Shown: in pieces, positions 26,294 through 38,124 of the stretch
Position numbering within the stretch: position 1 is the stretch's first letter
Layout of the letters: each line of letters starts with the position of its first letter
Assembly: GCA_963930775.1 (NCBI GenBank)
Contig: OZ005692.1
Coordinates: 8,914,135 to 8,978,134, forward strand
From: Cliona cf. orientalis
Taxonomy: Eukaryota > Porifera > Demospongiae > Clionaida > Clionaidae
Reading direction: 5' to 3'
DNA: 64,000 nt
Notes under the pieces: generated by a model
The model's database searches: none
Seen by the model: the letters and a program-made list of their open reading frames with translations, nothing else
Told to the model about the DNA's origin: nothing
Translations under genes and position numbers: made by a program

Positions 26294-29200
26294 TTATGAG
26301 ATGGAAAACACAATATTTAGATCACCAGCGATTTCGGACAAGTAAGCTTCTTCTAGAGCCTTGATTACAGTGTTCCAAGTGGTGGGAGTTCGACCTTTGC
26401 CCTCAAGCCATTCGATAAAGACAGCTTGACAAGCCTTGATGGTTTGTTGGTGGTAGTCTTCTCTTATGCGACTGATATCATGGCTCTCGAAATGCAATCT
26501 GGTAGCAACTGATACCCATTTGGCTGCTGCCCGCTCGATGACTCTCACGGTCTTCCCATTACCCTCAATGAGATCAAGATGGTGGAGTTTAGGCCAGGAA
26601 GAAACAGTGGGAATATCTGCATTACGTTTGTATAAAAGAAAGAAGAAGTAGGTACATAAAATTATTCCAAAGACTTAGTTAAAGTATGACAAAGGTAGCT
26701 TTTACCTGACACACTGCTAGGTGAATCTGATGAAGTAGCTTGGGCTTTGGGTGGTAAAACTACATTCTGTAGAGGAAAGAAAATGACTATTATACTACTG
26801 TAACAATGCAGACAACACCTAATATTATACGTATTTGGCCTATGAAACCTCAAACTCAATGCGATCAAAGAAATGACCTACCTCATCAAACCAGACCATG
26901 TGTCCATCAGGGAGATCAGGATAAAGTTTTCCTGTCAGCTGACAGGTCATAGTGCAGGGCTCTCCCTTGTGGGAGAAGTTGATGGTGGCAGAGTGTGACT
27001 GGTCGTGTGGAGGTGGCTCAGGGCAGGCAAAGGCAAGGGAATGAGATGCTCTCTGAGTGTAGTGGAGTGTTTCAGTGACGCTACGAATGCTGCTTTCAAT
27101 TTCACATCGTACATCGCAGCATACCTGACCGAGAGGCACTTTTCGATTGTGATCAGTGGTTGAACTCAGAGAGATTTTGATGTACGTTGGAGAAAGCGAA
27201 AATTGAAACGAGTCATACGGCCCAATGGAGAGGCAAATTTGGTCTCGATAGATCCTGTCTTCCTTCAGCTTACAATCTAGCTGTGAGATTTTCTGTTGCT
27301 TGAGCAGATTGACAAGAAGTGCTCCAAACATTCCCTTTGGGCAGAAGCCACTCCCAAACACTATCCTAATGGAAGGGATAATTTCCTCCAACTGTGAGTC
27401 TGGAGGAAGCTCAGCGTGAGACAGAGCAACAGGAGCAAAATACTTGACAAAAACGCCGTTCTCTTCAATTGGAGCAATAACGTGAAGATGCTTTAGAGCA
27501 ATGGCTAACTGGTCACCAGTTAGGGTGTCTGAATCTGAGGTCAGGTATTTGCTGAACACATCAGCGGAAAAGATGCCCAACTTCATAAATTCTTCACACT
27601 TCATGGGACCAACCGCATCAAACGTGAATGTTTGAATGATCAGCTCTGTCACCTTGTCAAAGATGTACTGTGGCTCCTTGATGACCACATCCTGGAGCTC
27701 AGGAACTTCCTGAAAGTGGCGTACGATACCAACATTGTGATGAAGGAACCAGAGAGCATCATCCAATTCACCACGATCTTTAATGCCACATTCATTTGCT
27801 ACTTGCATGCAATCTTCGATGCTGAGCACTCTGCCTGGTAGGTGGCGTAGTGTGACTGCAAACAACATCCATGTGTGCGGCGTTCGAATTTTGTAATCGT
27901 CAGACTGCAAACCAAGCTGTTCAACAGCATCCCTCACTTGTTGAATATCCTTGTCATCATCAGAAGTATTGTCGAGAGCAAATAACATTCGTTTTTCGGA
28001 GCAGAAAACGATCATTTCTTCCTTGTATGCATTAGTGCTCTTGACAATTTCTTGTAGCTCTTGGTCGATCTTTTGGAGCTCTTGCTCTGACCCTAGTTTA
28101 TCCTTGTGGGTAGCAATGAAAAGCACTTTGGGAGTGACTGGTTTCCCATCTTCTAGCTTAATATAACTCCTAGTCGATGCTATGCTGGCCAAAGAGGAAA
28201 GCAGGATCTCTTTTGTTGTGCAACTGGCTTCAAATGGGATAATAGACCTCCCGCTAGGATGTTGGTACTCAACTGGAATCTTCTCATTCAAGCCTTTGTG
28301 GAGAGGGAATGTGAGGAAATAGACTGAGGGACCTGAAACAAGAACTGGCAGACTCTCCTGGAATTCTGGCTGTCCACCTGCATCAGAGATATACAGTGTG
28401 AACTGCAAAATTCGTCCTTGTTGTTTGACAATTGCAGACTTTTGTAGTGCGAACCCCAAAATTTCCATTGGGTCACTTGAAGCAGTGATGCTCTCCTCCA
28501 GAGGGGTATGCTCTATGCCAGTACTACGAGGAACAATATCCACAGCATTCGATTTCTGTACGAACCTTTTTTTCGCCTTGCGTATGATCCTTTGAATCAC
28601 ATTTGGAATGGGAGCAGTAGCTTGAGATTTCATTATCTGTTTCACTAGCTTTCTACTTGCCACACTACTCTCACAATCCTGAGTAAAGTGAGTTGTGACA
28701 TCTTCGACAACTATAGCTGCTTCCTCACTTAGATCTGTTACTTCGTTCCAGATTGACGGAGACAGAAGCTGCACTGTGGTTTTCTCTATGTCCTCTATTT
28801 CCACACGGGTCACCTCCTCAGCCACTCCAGTGCTGGGCTGCTCTAGTATTGGTTGCAGGCCCTCTATTTCCACACGGGTCACCTCCTCAGCCACTCCAGT
28901 GCTGGGCTGCTCCAGGCTTGGCTTTTGGCCTGTCAAGCGTTTCTTTGTGGACGTCTTTCCCGATCGTGGAAGTCCAAAGAATACTCCTTGCATTATGATT
29001 TGATCGACAGCTCCCTTTTCTCTGATGGCTCGGCGACAAGCTTCCACTTTTTCATGAGTAGGTACTGTGTATGCTGAAAATTTAATATTAGCGATTGAAA
29101 ATGAATCCTTTGTTGTGTTCCTGGTACTTATCTATGCTGATGATTCAAAAGCATTCCATGCAGAATTGTAATATTATACAAGTATTAAAATTTAGTCGCA

Positions 29201-32200
29201 GGAATGGATAGTTGAGCCAGCAGCATATAATTCAGTAATAATAGTAACTATCATAAACTCTGGTTATTAAGCGCACCTCGCCATTAAGCGCATGCTCTCG
29301 TCTTGTCATAAGCTATTGTTTATTAAGTGCATGCGCTTAATAGGCGTGGCGTTCTATGAATATGACCTTGACTGGCTGGAAAGTATGTGGAATCCAGATA
29401 TCTTTGGAGAAATGATGGCCCCGAATAACGCTGTCATGTAAGAAGATCGAGTTTCAGACAAATCGCCAGCACTCATCATCTTGAGTGGCAGCTGTAAACG
29501 CTAAAGTACTTGATCGATTGAGCCAGCTAGCTAGCATGATGGATGCGAGGCTTGATCGATCGATTGAGCCTCGCATCCATCACGTTCCCAAACGTTTGTG
29601 GACGTGGTTATGTGCCATATAAGCGCATATCCTTTATTAAGCGCATACTGTCTGTCGTGACTTAGCACAGTGAAGTAAAACTTTTCATTAATACTTTTTA
29701 ATTGTCGACAATATTGCAATGCACACATATATATAGATTCACAAAAACCACAAAACAGGATACACAAAATAACCACGAACATTACACTTCCTTCCCTCTT
29801 AAGATAATAATTACACAAACCAAAAAATGAGGAAAGCATGTACATGTGTATGCATGAAGTTTGAATAAGCATGAAGTGATACAACCAGAAAATGACTCAA
29901 GTCCAGGTAGGTCCAAATCTCTCTACAGGAACACGGTTACGCTTTGGATAGGATTTCTCACGAGTAGGATTTACTCTCACTGCATCTGGGTTAGTTGGAA
30001 TAGGATCAGGTGATGCAGGCTCTGAATTCGTGTTCTCAGTTGGCATAGTCTCAGAAGCAGGACTAGCAGTAGAAGATTCTGTATTAGCAGATGTAGTCTC
30101 TGGTGAAAATGGTGGAATGACAATATCTGGAATATCAGGCTCACGATGAGAGTCCTGAGATACTTCCACTGAACGTTTGCGAACTTGATCTTGATGACAA
30201 CGTCTAGTTTTACCATTAGCAAGTCTCACTCTGTAGGAAACAAGACCAGTTTTCTGTTCAACAGTACCTGGCAACCATTTGTCTCCATGATGGTAATTTC
30301 TCACGAAAACATCATCTCCAGCTTCAAAGTTTCTCTCTCTGGATCTAAGATCATGTTTCTCTTTCTGTTTCATCTGATTCCTCTCTACTCTCTCAGCAGT
30401 ATTGGGTTTCAAGAGATCCAGTCGTGATCTAGGACGGTGTCCCAACAATAGTTCACTCGGAGAGATTCCAGTAGTGGATTGTGGAGTGAGGCGGTAGGTT
30501 AGAAGAACTTGAGCAAGGCGAGTACGCATAGTACCATGAGTGATCTTCCTCAATCCTTTCTTGACTGTCTGTACAGCGCGCTCAGCAAGTCCATTGGAGG
30601 CAGGATGATAGGGTGCTGAGGTTAGATGCTTGATGCCATTACTTTTGAAAAATGCTTCGATTTCTGCGCTGACAAAACACGTACCATTATCAGTAACAAC
30701 TGTTTCAGGAATTCCAAACTGTGCGAATATCGTTCTCAGTTCCTCAATCACGGCGGTAGAAGTAGCATTCGGAGTGCAAATAGCCTCAATCCATTTGGAA
30801 TGAGCATCGACCATGACAAGTATCATCTTTCCTTGTACCGGTCCGGCGTAATCGAGGTGTAAGCGTGCCCACGGCCTAGTAGGCCAACTCCATGGGGCAA
30901 CTGACGGTGTTGATTGGTGCAATTGACAAGCAGAACATTGTTGGACAGTTCGTTCGATATCCTTCGTGATACCAGGCCACCATACATACATCCTAGAGAG
31001 TCCCTTCATTCGTGTGACACCAGGATGACCTTCATGAAGCTCAGTGAGTACAGCATATCGGCAGGCATGAGGAACAATGACCCTAGTACCCCACAGTAGA
31101 CAACCTTCGTAAATTGAGAGCTCCGCTTTCTTCTCGAAAAATGGGGCAAGCTTGTCCGGATCTGGACATACACTAGGCCATCCCTGCTGCACAAACTGAA
31201 CAATTGGAACAAGCTGTGGATCCTTTCGAGTGCACTCTTTGATTTGGTGAGCAGTAACAGGAGAATTATCAAGGTGATCCACTAGCAATACAATCTCCGG
31301 CGGTGGCTGCTTAACAGACGGTTGAACGGGTAAGGGAAGGCGACTCAACGCATCGGCATTTGCGTGAGCGGTTGTATTTCGGAATTTCAACTTGTATTCG
31401 AACATCGATAGGTACAGTGACCAACGTCGGATTCTCGCTGATGCTTGCGGTGAAGTAGGCTTCTGGCTATCAAGGAGGCCCAGCAGCGGCTTGTGGTCCG
31501 TGATTAGAGTGAACGAATGACCAAACAAGTATGAATAAAACCGCTTGATTCCAAACACTAGTGAAAGGCCCTCCTTCTCGAGCTGTGAATAATTTCGCTC
31601 GGCGGAATTCAAGGTACGGGAGGCGTACCCAATCGGCTTCTCTGAACCGTCTGGCATTCGGTGAGCCAGAACTGCGCCAATGCCATAAGCAGACGCATCG
31701 CAGGCCAGAAGTAACGGAAGTTTCGAGTCGTAATGAACGAGTAATTGCGAGGACGTGAGTAACTCCTTCGATTCGTTGAACGCTTTGTCTTGTGCAGATG
31801 TCCATTCCCACGTTTCTTTCTTGCTTAGAAGCTTGTAGAGCGGTGCTAGTCGAGTCGATAAGTTCGGCAAGAATTTCCCGTAATAAGTAAGCAATCCGAG
31901 GTAGGACTTCAGCTCAGTAACATTATTGGGAGTAGGGGCTTGGCGGATAGCTTCAACTTTCTCAGGGAGCGGATGTAGACCCTCTGAGTCAATCACATGA
32001 CCAAGGTAAGGTACAGACGGTACCATAAATTTGCATTTTTGTTTCTTTACCTTCAACTCAGCCTTGGCCAACCGTTTGAAAACTTCCTCCAAGCTCTTCA
32101 AGTGCTCAGCCTCGGTCTCGGAATGGATCAAAATATCATCGATATACACGGTAACATGCGGAATACCCTGCAACACTGCTCCATGGCTTTCTGAAATATT

Positions 32201-35200
32201 CCAGGGGCAGAAGAGATACCGTATGGCAGGCGTGTGTAGCGGAAGAGGCCCTTGTGGGTGCTGATGACCACGTACTTGCTTGAGTCCTCCTCCAACTTGA
32301 GCTGCAGGTACGCCTGGCTCAGGTGTAGCTTGGTGAATAATTTCCCTTGCTTAAGTGTAGCAAAAATATCCTCTGTCTTAGGTATGGGGTAACGGTTCAG
32401 CTTGGACACGGGGTTAATCGTCATTCGAAAATCTCCACAAATACGTACACTCTTACGGTCACTCTTCATCACTGCAACGATAGGAGCTGCCCAGTCGGAG
32501 TAGTCAACTGGCTCCAGTGTTCCTTCAGCCACTAGTCTGTCCAGCTCCTCCTCGACCTTCTCTCGCATCGCATAGGGAACTGTGCGGGCTTTGCAGAAGC
32601 GGGGTGTAGCACCTGGATCCATCTCAATCTTTGCCTCGTAATCTTTGAAAGTTCCAAGGCGTTCCTGAAAAAGCTCATCATACTGGGTCAGTAAATCATG
32701 CAACTGGGGGCTCTGCATGTAGTGGATCTTATCCCAATTCAATTTAATTTTAGTCAGCCAATTTCTTCCCAGAAGGGTAGGCCCATCTCCCTTGACAACC
32801 ACCAAAGGTAGTATAGCTGTCTGACCTTGGTAAACAACTTGTACATCTGTGCTACCCACCACTGTAATAGGCTCCTTTGAGTAGGTCTGCAACCTGATAG
32901 TGGATGTACTTAGGCTCCTCCCCGGCCACAACTTGTGGTACCTGTTCTCAGAGATTATGGAAACACAGGCACCTGTATCTATCTCCATGGAGATGGAGAC
33001 CTTATCTACTTCAACTTGTACCTTTATGGGAGGTGTGCGGCCATCTCGTCTTTGTCCAATAGTCAGGATTGGCTGCATGGAGTCATCTGTGTCCGAATCG
33101 TACTCCTCGTCTAGCTGGCGAACAGGTTGTGAAGTAGTTCTCTTAGTCGACTTTCCTTGGGGTGCAGGTTGGGGTTGAGATTTGCTCTTGCAGACTCTAG
33201 CTAGGTGTCCCTTCTTTTTGCATTTGTGACACACACTGTCTCGGAATCTGCACACAGTAGCCAAATGGCCTGGCTTGCCACAGCGGTGACAAATCACTCG
33301 AGCTCCACCCTCTGCTGTGCTGGCTCTTTTCCCTGCTACCTTGTGCACTGGCTCTGACTTGACATGTACCCCTGTGCTGCTTCCAGAGGTTGACTCAGCT
33401 TTGCTGGGTGATTGCATCTCTTTCAGATTCTTAGTAGCCGTTTCGAATCCTTTCGCTATCGACACAGCTTTAGCGTAGGTGAGGTCAGTCTCCTGTAGTA
33501 GCTTCTTTTGAATCGGCTCGTCGTTTATTCCCCAGACGATTCGATCTCTGAGCATTTTGTTCAGTGTCTCGCCGTAGTTACAGTGCTGTGCAAGACGACG
33601 CAGCTCCGCTACGTAAGCGGCTACAGATTCTCCAGCCTGTCTCGACCTGGAGTTGAAGCGAAAACGCTGCATGACCTCGGAAGGTGTCGGACTGTAGTGC
33701 TCGGTAAGTTTTGCAACCAGCTCGTCGTACTTCTTTTCTTTTGGCTTCGCAGGAGCAAGGAGGCTTCTCAACAGTTTGTAGGGCGCCGGCCCGATGACCG
33801 AGAGGAAAGTAGCCCGTCGCTTGTCCGCTTTCGCGTCTCCAGTGAGATCGTTAGCCTCGAAAAATTGCTCTAGCCTCTCCACGTACTGAGGCCATTCCTC
33901 CTGCTCGGGATCATACTGCTCTATCTTTCCCAGCAGTGCCATGAGTTCGAGATCCCGTAACTCGTCGCCAAAATATGTCGTGACTTAGCACAGTGAAGTA
34001 AAACTTTTCATTAATACTTTTTACTTGTCGACAATATTGCAATGCACACATATATATAGATTCACAAAAACCACAAAACAGGATACACAAAATAACCACG
34101 AACATTACACTGTCGTTCCGTTTACCGCTACAAGTGCATGCGCTTATTAACCAGAGTATACGGTATTACACAAAAGCTGGGTAATATCGGCCAAACCCGC
34201 TCCCCACCCCCTCCAACCCTCCCCCCAACACACACACGAGGTACATGTATTATAATAATAATCGATTCGGCTTTGATCAATCATGCTCCAAAAATTGCTA
34301 TTCTTTTAAGCTCAGAGTTCTGCCCGTTACTTCAGCATGTCTGCACAACTAGTCCCACGCGCCAGCCCCTCCTACGCAAAAAGAGAGCTGGTCAAAAGGG
34401 TCGTTCCAAAGTATCTGGCTATAATGCAATAATTGGCCATTCTGGTGTGAGTAAAATGAAAATTAACTGCCACTTCTGTACTGTGTGCACACCGACTACC
34501 CATAATTACATTTCACGAATGTTATGTGACCACACTTCAGTGACCTGATTGGTCTGCAATATACATACCTTGCATGAGGACAAACAAGTGTGACCCTTTT
34601 GACCAAATACTTTCTCGTGCATGCATACATGAAGGGGGCTGGGTACGAGACTAGCACAACAATGCCTATTATTCCAGCATTTTGCAACCCCCCTTAGTAC
34701 ATGTATATGTATACCTTCAAATGAGTAGCCAAATCTAAGGGGCCTTTTCCAAAGTCATTGTGGAAAAATTAACGTCATTATGACGTTAACTTTTTACCCC
34801 CTCCCCCCCCCCCCCCTCTCTTAACGTCACAGCATTTCAGCATAGATTCAATACTGAAACTCTGATTCTGCTCCATTTAGCCTATATACACATTCGGTAT
34901 TCACTTGTATTTTACAATGCTAGCTATGTCTTCATGGATTCATTGCATACCTGTGCTTCTTTAACAGTTTCTTGCTTGCCTGTAGCTAGCTACATGCACA
35001 TTATTAGCTATGTAGTGCTTGACACAGCTGTCACAAAATGCAAATTTTGACACTGCTGGAGGTGTGTCTAGACTTGTTCAACAAGAATGCATAATCACAA
35101 CTAAAGCTAAAATCTGCTGACACTGCAGTTATAAAACGTCATGGACCAAGACCCCCTCCCCCCCTAACGTCATAATGACGTTAATTTTTCCACTAGGACT

Positions 35201-38093
35201 TTGGACAAGCCCCCTAAGTAGGCTAGTAAAATTTGAGCTTATTATTCTAGAATTACATTCAATGCTAGTACCACAAAAATGTGCATAGGTATTAATCCAA
35301 GGTCAAAGCCTATAAGCGACACCATTGTATATTATATGATTGATATGTAAATACATCACCTATTGCACCCTTGCCCATGAAAGGGGTTAAAGCTATGGGT
35401 GCTTGACAATAAAGTGAAGGGCTTCATGGGATAGAGTGTTCACAAGAGGATACTCCAGCAAACATGTAGATACTGTAGCATTCATTTTTCATTGATAACG
35501 GTTGTGATTTGCAATACTGAGGTGCCCAGTGCATGTATACGTAGCAAGAGATTTATAATCGAGGTTGTCTGCAGGGGTGGATCTAGGGGGGGTTGCTGGG
35601 GTTGCAACCCCCCCAAACGATTTTGAGCAGCCCCTCCCACTTATATACAAGGCTTACTATAGCTTGGCACGGTGGTTAGTGGTACACCCTGAACATGGCT
35701 TCAGCAATGAATAATCTAGTGTAGACCACAAGAGTCAGCTGTGGTGCTAGGCGTGGTAAAGCTCTATACCTACAGTGTTATAGTACCTTACTACGTAGGT
35801 CACAGTCACTCTCTGGGGCGTGAGATGATGATTAAAAGTGGGCGTGGCTCATTAAAAGTGGATGTGGCCACAAAATTTTCGCGCGCTTTGCGCGCAATTA
35901 TACCTACAACCCCACCACACTAAAAATCCTAGATCCGCCCCTGGTCTGTCATCTGTCATCATAAAAATCACCATATCTCGAGATCTATGTATCTGAGCAA
36001 CTCAGAAGCATAACAAGTTCAATGAAACTGTCAAAGGTATAATAAAGCCTCATAAACACTGTGTTTTTATTGGTCATGACCTGACCCCATGAGCTTTCTG
36101 CTCATGTGCACAACCTATGGCATAGTATGTAGGTAAAGGTAGTGAATAAAGCACACGCATATGATACTGCTACAGTGTGCAGATGCCTTGTCCATTCGAA
36201 TGCATGTTAAGCTCCATCAACATGATATTATGCATGTTTGATACTTTATCAGCAATATATCACAATTATTATATACTTGAGGCAATTAGTGTGGTATTGT
36301 CCCGCTAAGTATCATCAGTACACAACCACATACCACAAACATGTTTCCCATATAGCTGTTTCAGCACACTGTGATCAGTGAGTCGGCCCCGGTCATTCCT
36401 GTAGAGAGCCCAGGCTACCAGCTTCCAGCTTGGAGCAGGGTGATTCTGCAGCCATTCCTTCAGCATGGACTCTTTCCCTGTCATCACATTTAGCTTGGAC
36501 TGAGGTACACCAAGCCACAAGCCTAGCCCTTCCCAGTCAGTTGCACCTTGCAGAGCCGAGAGTAGATGAGGTACTGTCAGTGTTGAATCTGGACAAAAAA
36601 AAATGTAAACAAAATGATATGAGGGTTACATTAAACAAGACACATACTAGCAAAATTTAAAAATGAATAGGTGATCTTGATAGCTAGCCAAATATAATGA
36701 GACCATTACCGCTATATGCAGCATCAGTGTGTAGACTAAAGTGGGTACAGTACTAGTGAGTTTAGATTCAAGGCTCATAGTTATCCACACTACTATAGAT
36801 CATTGAAGTGGGTCACCTGAACACACCTCACCGGGAGCGCTCATGACCTCACTGAAATAATAATAATATTATTATCATAATAATAATCATAGAGTCGGTA
36901 GACTCTATAAGTAGGGATAGCACGGACACTCCCATATATGTAATACATTACAAACACCCAAATATCTCAAAACATGTAACTTTATGAACTTAAAGTTCAA
37001 AGTGCCAAAATTAGAATCTCCAGCAAATTATCTATCTGAGACCAAGATCATTCATCAAAACAATTGTACATGCCAGAACCAGATATTAAAAAATGGCCAT
37101 TTCTCAATCTTTCATTCTTTCTCATTTCCAGGGCTAATTAAATCAAATGTATATGCCAGAACTAGATGTTCAAAAAAGTGGCCATTTCTCAATCTTTCTT
37201 TCTTTCTCATTTCCAGGGCTAGCTCAAGACTGTCTGGACCGCTCACCTTAGTTTTCATATAAATCCACTCTATTTTGTAGCACGCAGTGCAGTGGCACGC
37301 CAGTTTGGCATTATCTCGACAGTTATGTAATAGGGCGCATTGATAATTGGGTGTGTCTGATACGCCATTTTGTGATATAATGCGCATGCTCGGAATGTGT
37401 TGCCATGGAGAAGTCATGTGACAGTGCCCTGGCCCTACACTGTAAAAAGAGAACTGTCAGTTTGACATAACAGTATGTCATTCTGGTTGCAGGTGAGTGA
37501 ATAAAACGCATCACTTGCAGAGGAGAACCTCATAACAAATTTTTCCTCTTTCATATTGGTTCCCCTACACATTCTCATACCACTGCAGTAATTATCTGAA
37601 TCCATGTGTGTGATTTGTTCACTCACCTGCATCCAGAATGACAAACTACATGTCAAACTGACATTTCCCTTTTTGCAGTGTAGGCGAGCTAGCTACTCAC
37701 TAGCATGTGCAGCAGCGTACTGGATCGATCATGGATATGAAGGCGCAAGGCTCTAGGAGCGGTAAGGCGCTAGGCATAGGCGAGCTACTCACTAGCGTGT
37801 GCAGTGCTAATTCTCCGCTGGATCGATCATAGATATCATACGAAGGCGCAAGGCTCAAGGAGCCGTGGTAACATACAGATCATAGAATTATGCCGAGTAG
37901 CTGCTGCTAACAATAAAATTTAGAACTTGGTTTTCTGCCTAGATGGAAGAGTCTCATCAATTGTTTTTATACTTATTAATAAATGATAATCGAAACTGTA
38001 TAATATTTGGTGATAATTTTTCTCTGATTGCTAGCCAGGTAACAAAATTAATTATTATGTAAGTACATGTCATGTCAGGGTTGCATACAGGAT

Positions 38094-38124
<31 letters not shown>

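Noticed and set aside
28793-28929. Regular repeats as a CRISPR array
   Set aside because: Units are contiguous, in frame and lack unique spacers. This is a coding minisatellite in a eukaryotic gene.
28695-29003. Plus-strand frames over the minisatellite (also 54742-55119)
   Set aside because: They are antisense shadows of the repeated part of the GTPase exon.
29536-29585. GATGGATGCGAGGCT hairpin as an RNA gene
   Set aside because: It lies within the MITE at 29257-34157 and shows no tRNA or miRNA-like conserved features beyond pairing.
34138-34548. Plus-strand frame with a partner at 55501-55749 sharing GQKG.SKVS.YNAI
   Set aside because: Similarity is explained by the segmental duplication of intron DNA. 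The frame is on the strand opposite the gene and shows no domain.
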